The position numbers and the translations under genes were made by a program. This document shows positions 7,040-8,936 of a DNA stretch of 8,936 bases, in pieces (within the stretch, counting starts at the first letter, position 1; every line of letters starts with the position of its first letter). Under the pieces are notes generated by a model, which searched no databases, was not told the DNA's origin, and saw nothing but the letters and a program-made list of their open reading frames with translations. The DNA comes from Flavobacteriales bacterium (GTDB taxonomy: Bacteria; Bacteroidota; Bacteroidia; Flavobacteriales_D; Sanyastnellaceae), in the NCBI GenBank assembly GCA_027488055.1, contig JAIYCK010000101.1:1-8936 (forward strand), in the 5' to 3' direction.

Positions 7040-8212
7040 TCCTCGACGGGCTTTTTCCTTTAGAATCAAGCTCAATTCTCGGCCTGTTTGGCCTTTTACG
7101 CTCGTATTCTCTTGCGCCCGACGAATCAGATAGGGAATTACTTCTTTGATGGGGCCGTATGGAACATATTTAGCCACATTGAAGCCCAAATGGGAGAGAT
7201 TGAAACTGATGTGATCGCTCATGCCAAACAGCTGCGCAAAATAAAATCTGCGATCATTGGGTGCAATGCCGTGTTGTTGCATCAATCTTCCAAGTAAGAG
7301 ATTGCTCTGTTCGTTGTGCGATCCGCAGCAAATGCTAATGCGGTCACTGTGCTCTACACAATAAGCAATTGCGGCATTGAAATCTCTGTCGCAGGCTTCC
7401 TTGGAGGGTTGAATGGGATCGGTGTAATTGAGCTGGCGTGCACGAGCGCGCTCCTTTTCCATATAAGCCCCACGTACCAATTTGAAACCGCAGTAATAAT
7501 GGTGTTCAATGGCATGCTGATGGGACTTTTGCAAAAAGGCCAATCGATCGTGGCGGTACAATTGCACGGTGTTGAAGACGATAGAGCGCTGCGTATTGTA
7601 GCGTGCCATCATGGTATTGGCCAATTGATCGATGGCGTCTTGAATCCAGCTGTCTTCCGCATCGATGAAAACGGGTGTGTCGACTTGTGCAGCCAATGCG
7701 CAAATGCGGTTGACACGATCTTCTACGCGCTGCCATTCAGCGGCCTCTTGATCATTCAAGGCTTGACCCGCATTCACCTTTTCCATGAGGTCAAACCGCG
7801 CTACTCCAGTCACCTTGAATACACAAAATGGGATGTTGTCGTTGCCTTCGGAGGCGCGCAAAGTGGCCATTGTTTCATCGCAAGTGGCGTCAAAATCGAG
7901 TTCACTTTCTTTGCCTTCCACAGAGTAGTCGAGAATGGTTCCAATATTGGCTTTGTCAAGCAATGCGGTGGCTCGCGCACATTCTTCGATGGTCTCACCA
8001 CCACAGAATTGTTTGAATATATTGCCTTTGATGGCCCAGCCGATCGGTATTCCCAATCGCAGTGCGATGTCGGTACCCCACTTGCCCATGCGCACCAAAG
8101 AAGGGTTGGAAATTAGTTTGAACAGATAATATGATCGCGTGAGTTCACGATTGGATTTGCCTTTGAAGGCAACTTCGGTGTTTTCAAAAAGGTGGTCAGG
8201 AAGTGTTTGCAT
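7034..8212 (-). CDS. Proline dehydrogenase (monofunctional, FAD-dependent)
   Basis: The product, 392 residues, oxidises L-proline to delta-1-pyrroline-5-carboxylate with FAD and feeds electrons to the quinone pool; it is the first step of proline catabolism to glutamate. It is a stand-alone beta/alpha-barrel enzyme without the P5C dehydrogenase half of PutA. From the chosen start the barrel motifs are D-Y-S-V-E-G-K-E (95-102), F-I-D-A-E-D-S-W (182-189), T-V-Q-L-Y-R-H-D-R (215-223), K-L-V-R-G-A-Y-M-E (244-252), C-G-S-H-N (296-300) and Y-V-P-Y-G-P (349-354), then Y-L-I-R-R-A-Q-E-N (361-369). The paired arginines R364/R365 match the carboxylate-binding pair of PutA-type enzymes. The frame is open upstream to 8299, but the added 29 residues look unlike the family, so I prefer the ATG at 8210-8212. 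The 227 bases between this gene and the upstream SprT-like gene show no promoter I can call. Its TGA interlocks with the stop of the converging TauE-like gene. Confidence 0.96.
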   Translation of the reverse strand: MQTLPDHLFENTEVAFKGKSNRELTRSYYLFKLISNPSLVRMGKWGTDIALRLGIPIGWAIKGNIFKQFCGGETIEECARATALLDKANIGTILDYSVEGKESELDFDATCDETMATLRASEGNDNIPFCVFKVTGVARFDLMEKVNAGQALNDQEAAEWQRVEDRVNRICALAAQVDTPVFIDAEDSWIQDAIDQLANTMMARYNTQRSIVFNTVQLYRHDRLAFLQKSHQHAIEHHYYCGFKLVRGAYMEKERARARQLNYTDPIQPSKEACDRDFNAAIAYCVEHSDRISICCGSHNEQSNLLLGRLMQQHGIAPNDRRFYFAQLFGMSDHISFNLSHLGFNVAKYVPYGPIKEVIPYLIRRAQENTSVKGQTGRELSLILKEKARRGL

Positions 8213-8417
8213 CGGGCTGCGAATTTGTAGATGAACGCTCAATTCACCAATAAAAATGATGAAAATCTTTGGATGTCGTGGACATTGGGTTGAAGGCACC
8301 CATCAAAATGGCAAGCAGCGGAGGATTCAAAAGTGGACAGATTGAGTGTATACATTTTTCAATAAACCAGTGTGTGCATGGGTTTTCAAAAGCCAAAAAA
8401 TACGTTCAGCGAGTAGC

Positions 8418-8440
8418 AACAAACCGCAGCTGGGGTTGTT
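8418..8440 (-). terminator. Possible weak terminator hairpin after the SprT-like gene
   Basis: An imperfect inverted repeat lies directly after the minus-strand stop at 8440-8442. The arms AACC (8422-8425) and GGTT (8434-8437) flank a CAGCTG core with one G-G mismatch. An AAC/GTT extension (8418-8420 and 8438-8440) needs one bulged base. A run of six Ts in the transcript comes about 20 bases later rather than at the foot of the stem. That makes it a poor match to an intrinsic terminator. Confidence 0.25.
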
Positions 8441-8936
8441 CATGGGGCGGTGCGGACCAACATCACTTTGGTAAGGGGATGAAACAGGTAAGCATGGCCA
8501 GTAGTCAGCGCCTTGCATTGGATGCGTGTGCGAATCTTGGGGCCTTTTTCGAAATGCAATTTTTGTTTTCCATAAATGAAGCGAGCTCCAACTGGAAGAT
8601 CATCGATCAAACAAATGTCGGGGTGGCTCTTTTTGTCATAGCGCGCAAGAGCTTTGGCCATGGTGACATCACTGCACGAGGTAGCGCCAGGATTCTGCAG
8701 ATATTGATGAATGGCTACTTTTAAATCATCAGGAAAAATGTCACGTCGCAGGAATGGACCCAGTGTCCGCTTGAATGCGCTTTTCCATTCTGTCCCATGC
8801 GGTTTGACGCTCCAACCATGTTCGATGTGCGTAATCAAGTGCGCCAGCTCATGCATGAGCGTAACCAAAAAAGCAAAAGGGTTGAGGTTGCCATTTACGG
8901 TGAGTTCCATTTTCCCCGTTCGTGCATCTGCTTTAA
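8440..8936 (-). CDS. SprT-like zinc metallopeptidase domain protein (5' partial)
   Basis: The minus-strand frame is open from the right edge of the window to the TGA at 8440-8442, so the N terminus is missing. The ATG at 8908-8910 is probably internal, because the preceding codons (reading K-A-D-A-R-T-G-K) fit the family's strand before T-V-N-x-x-L-N-P. Counting from that Met, the zinc site is H-E-L-A-H (20-24), and the third ligand is expected in K-P-H-G-T-E-W-K (36-43), with E21 catalytic. SprT-like proteins, related to the Spartan protease domain, carry this H-E-x-x-H plus downstream H-G arrangement; their bacterial substrates are poorly known. The tail (~103-156) is beta-rich and contains G-P-K-I-R-T-R-I-Q-C and Y-L-F-H-P. 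It has only one cysteine there, so it lacks the four-Cys zinc ribbon of E. coli SprT. It lies upstream of proline dehydrogenase on the same strand, but a 227-base gap argues against tight coupling. Confidence 0.9.
   Translation of the reverse strand, partial: KADARTGKMELTVNGNLNPFAFLVTLMHELAHLITHIEHGWSVKPHGTEWKSAFKRTLGPFLRRDIFPDDLKVAIHQYLQNPGATSCSDVTMAKALARYDKKSHPDICLIDDLPVGARFIYGKQKLHFEKGPKIRTRIQCKALTTGHAYLFHPLTKVMLVRTAP

Noticed and set aside
7316..8116. Long plus-strand open frame of 266 codons
   Set aside because: It lies entirely antisense to proline dehydrogenase, whose motifs are unmistakable. Its translation resembles no family I know and reads like the reverse of a conserved coding frame.
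8213..8299. N-terminal extension of proline dehydrogenase from an ATG at 8297-8299
   Set aside because: The 29 added residues (start M-P-S-T-Q-C) do not resemble family N termini, while the chosen start leads straight into F-E-N-T-E-V-A-F, typical of the family.
8300..8330. Possible Bacteroidota -7 box on the minus strand
   Set aside because: Minus-strand CACTTTTG around 8326-8333 is one base from TAnnTTTG, but I found no well-spaced TTG/TTTG element at -33. The match is too weak to call.
8381..8394. Quasi-palindrome GGTTTTCAAAAGCC as an operator or terminator
   Set aside because: The arms contain a G-T (C-A on the other strand) mismatch and leave no room for a loop; low-complexity A/T runs explain it.
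8269..8724. Plus-strand open frame of 151 codons
   Set aside because: More than half is antisense to the SprT-like gene, which has a clear zinc site. The rest lies in the spacer, and the translation shows no domain.

Overview
The window reads as a chromosomal segment from a member of the Bacteroidota. The main evidence is a secreted, cysteine-rich surface protein whose last ~80 residues look like a type IX secretion (T9SS) type A sorting domain, a system confined to that phylum. A stand-alone (not PutA-fused) proline dehydrogenase, a half-length TauE/SafE protein and an AlgI-type MBOAT followed by SGNH-like genes all fit. Moderate G+C and weak ribosome binding sites also agree. The exact lineage cannot be fixed from this sequence.

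Layout. (1) 1-1557, + strand: the 3' part of a large T9SS-exported repeat protein whose start lies outside the window. (2) 1599-4971, + strand: a tight three-gene run of an AlgI-like membrane-bound O-acyltransferase and two tandem paralogous SGNH/DltD/AlgX-like proteins, separated by 5 and 2 bases. (3) 5029-6471, + strand: a soluble GT-B-like protein with an E-x-Q-H-G motif, probably a surface-polysaccharide glycosyltransferase, 57 bases downstream. (4) 6620-7039, + strand: a one-repeat TauE/SafE membrane protein. (5) 7034-8212, - strand: proline dehydrogenase, converging on (4) with interlocked stop codons. (6) 8440 to the right edge, - strand: a SprT-like zinc metallopeptidase missing its N terminus. 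No gap between genes exceeds 230 bases. I saw no tRNA, rRNA, CRISPR array, insertion sequence or convincing promoter.

How the genes may work together. The MBOAT would pass acyl groups across the inner membrane. The two membrane-anchored SGNH-like proteins would transfer them to a glycan in the periplasm, resembling AlgI with the paralogous pair AlgJ/AlgX in alginate acetylation. The neighbouring GT-B-like protein suggests the acceptor is a surface polysaccharide or glycolipid, but nothing here identifies it. The T9SS protein may be an unrelated neighbour. The TauE-like, proline dehydrogenase and SprT-like genes look like ordinary housekeeping or metabolic genes. The most system-like part of the window is the MBOAT-SGNH-SGNH-GT cluster.
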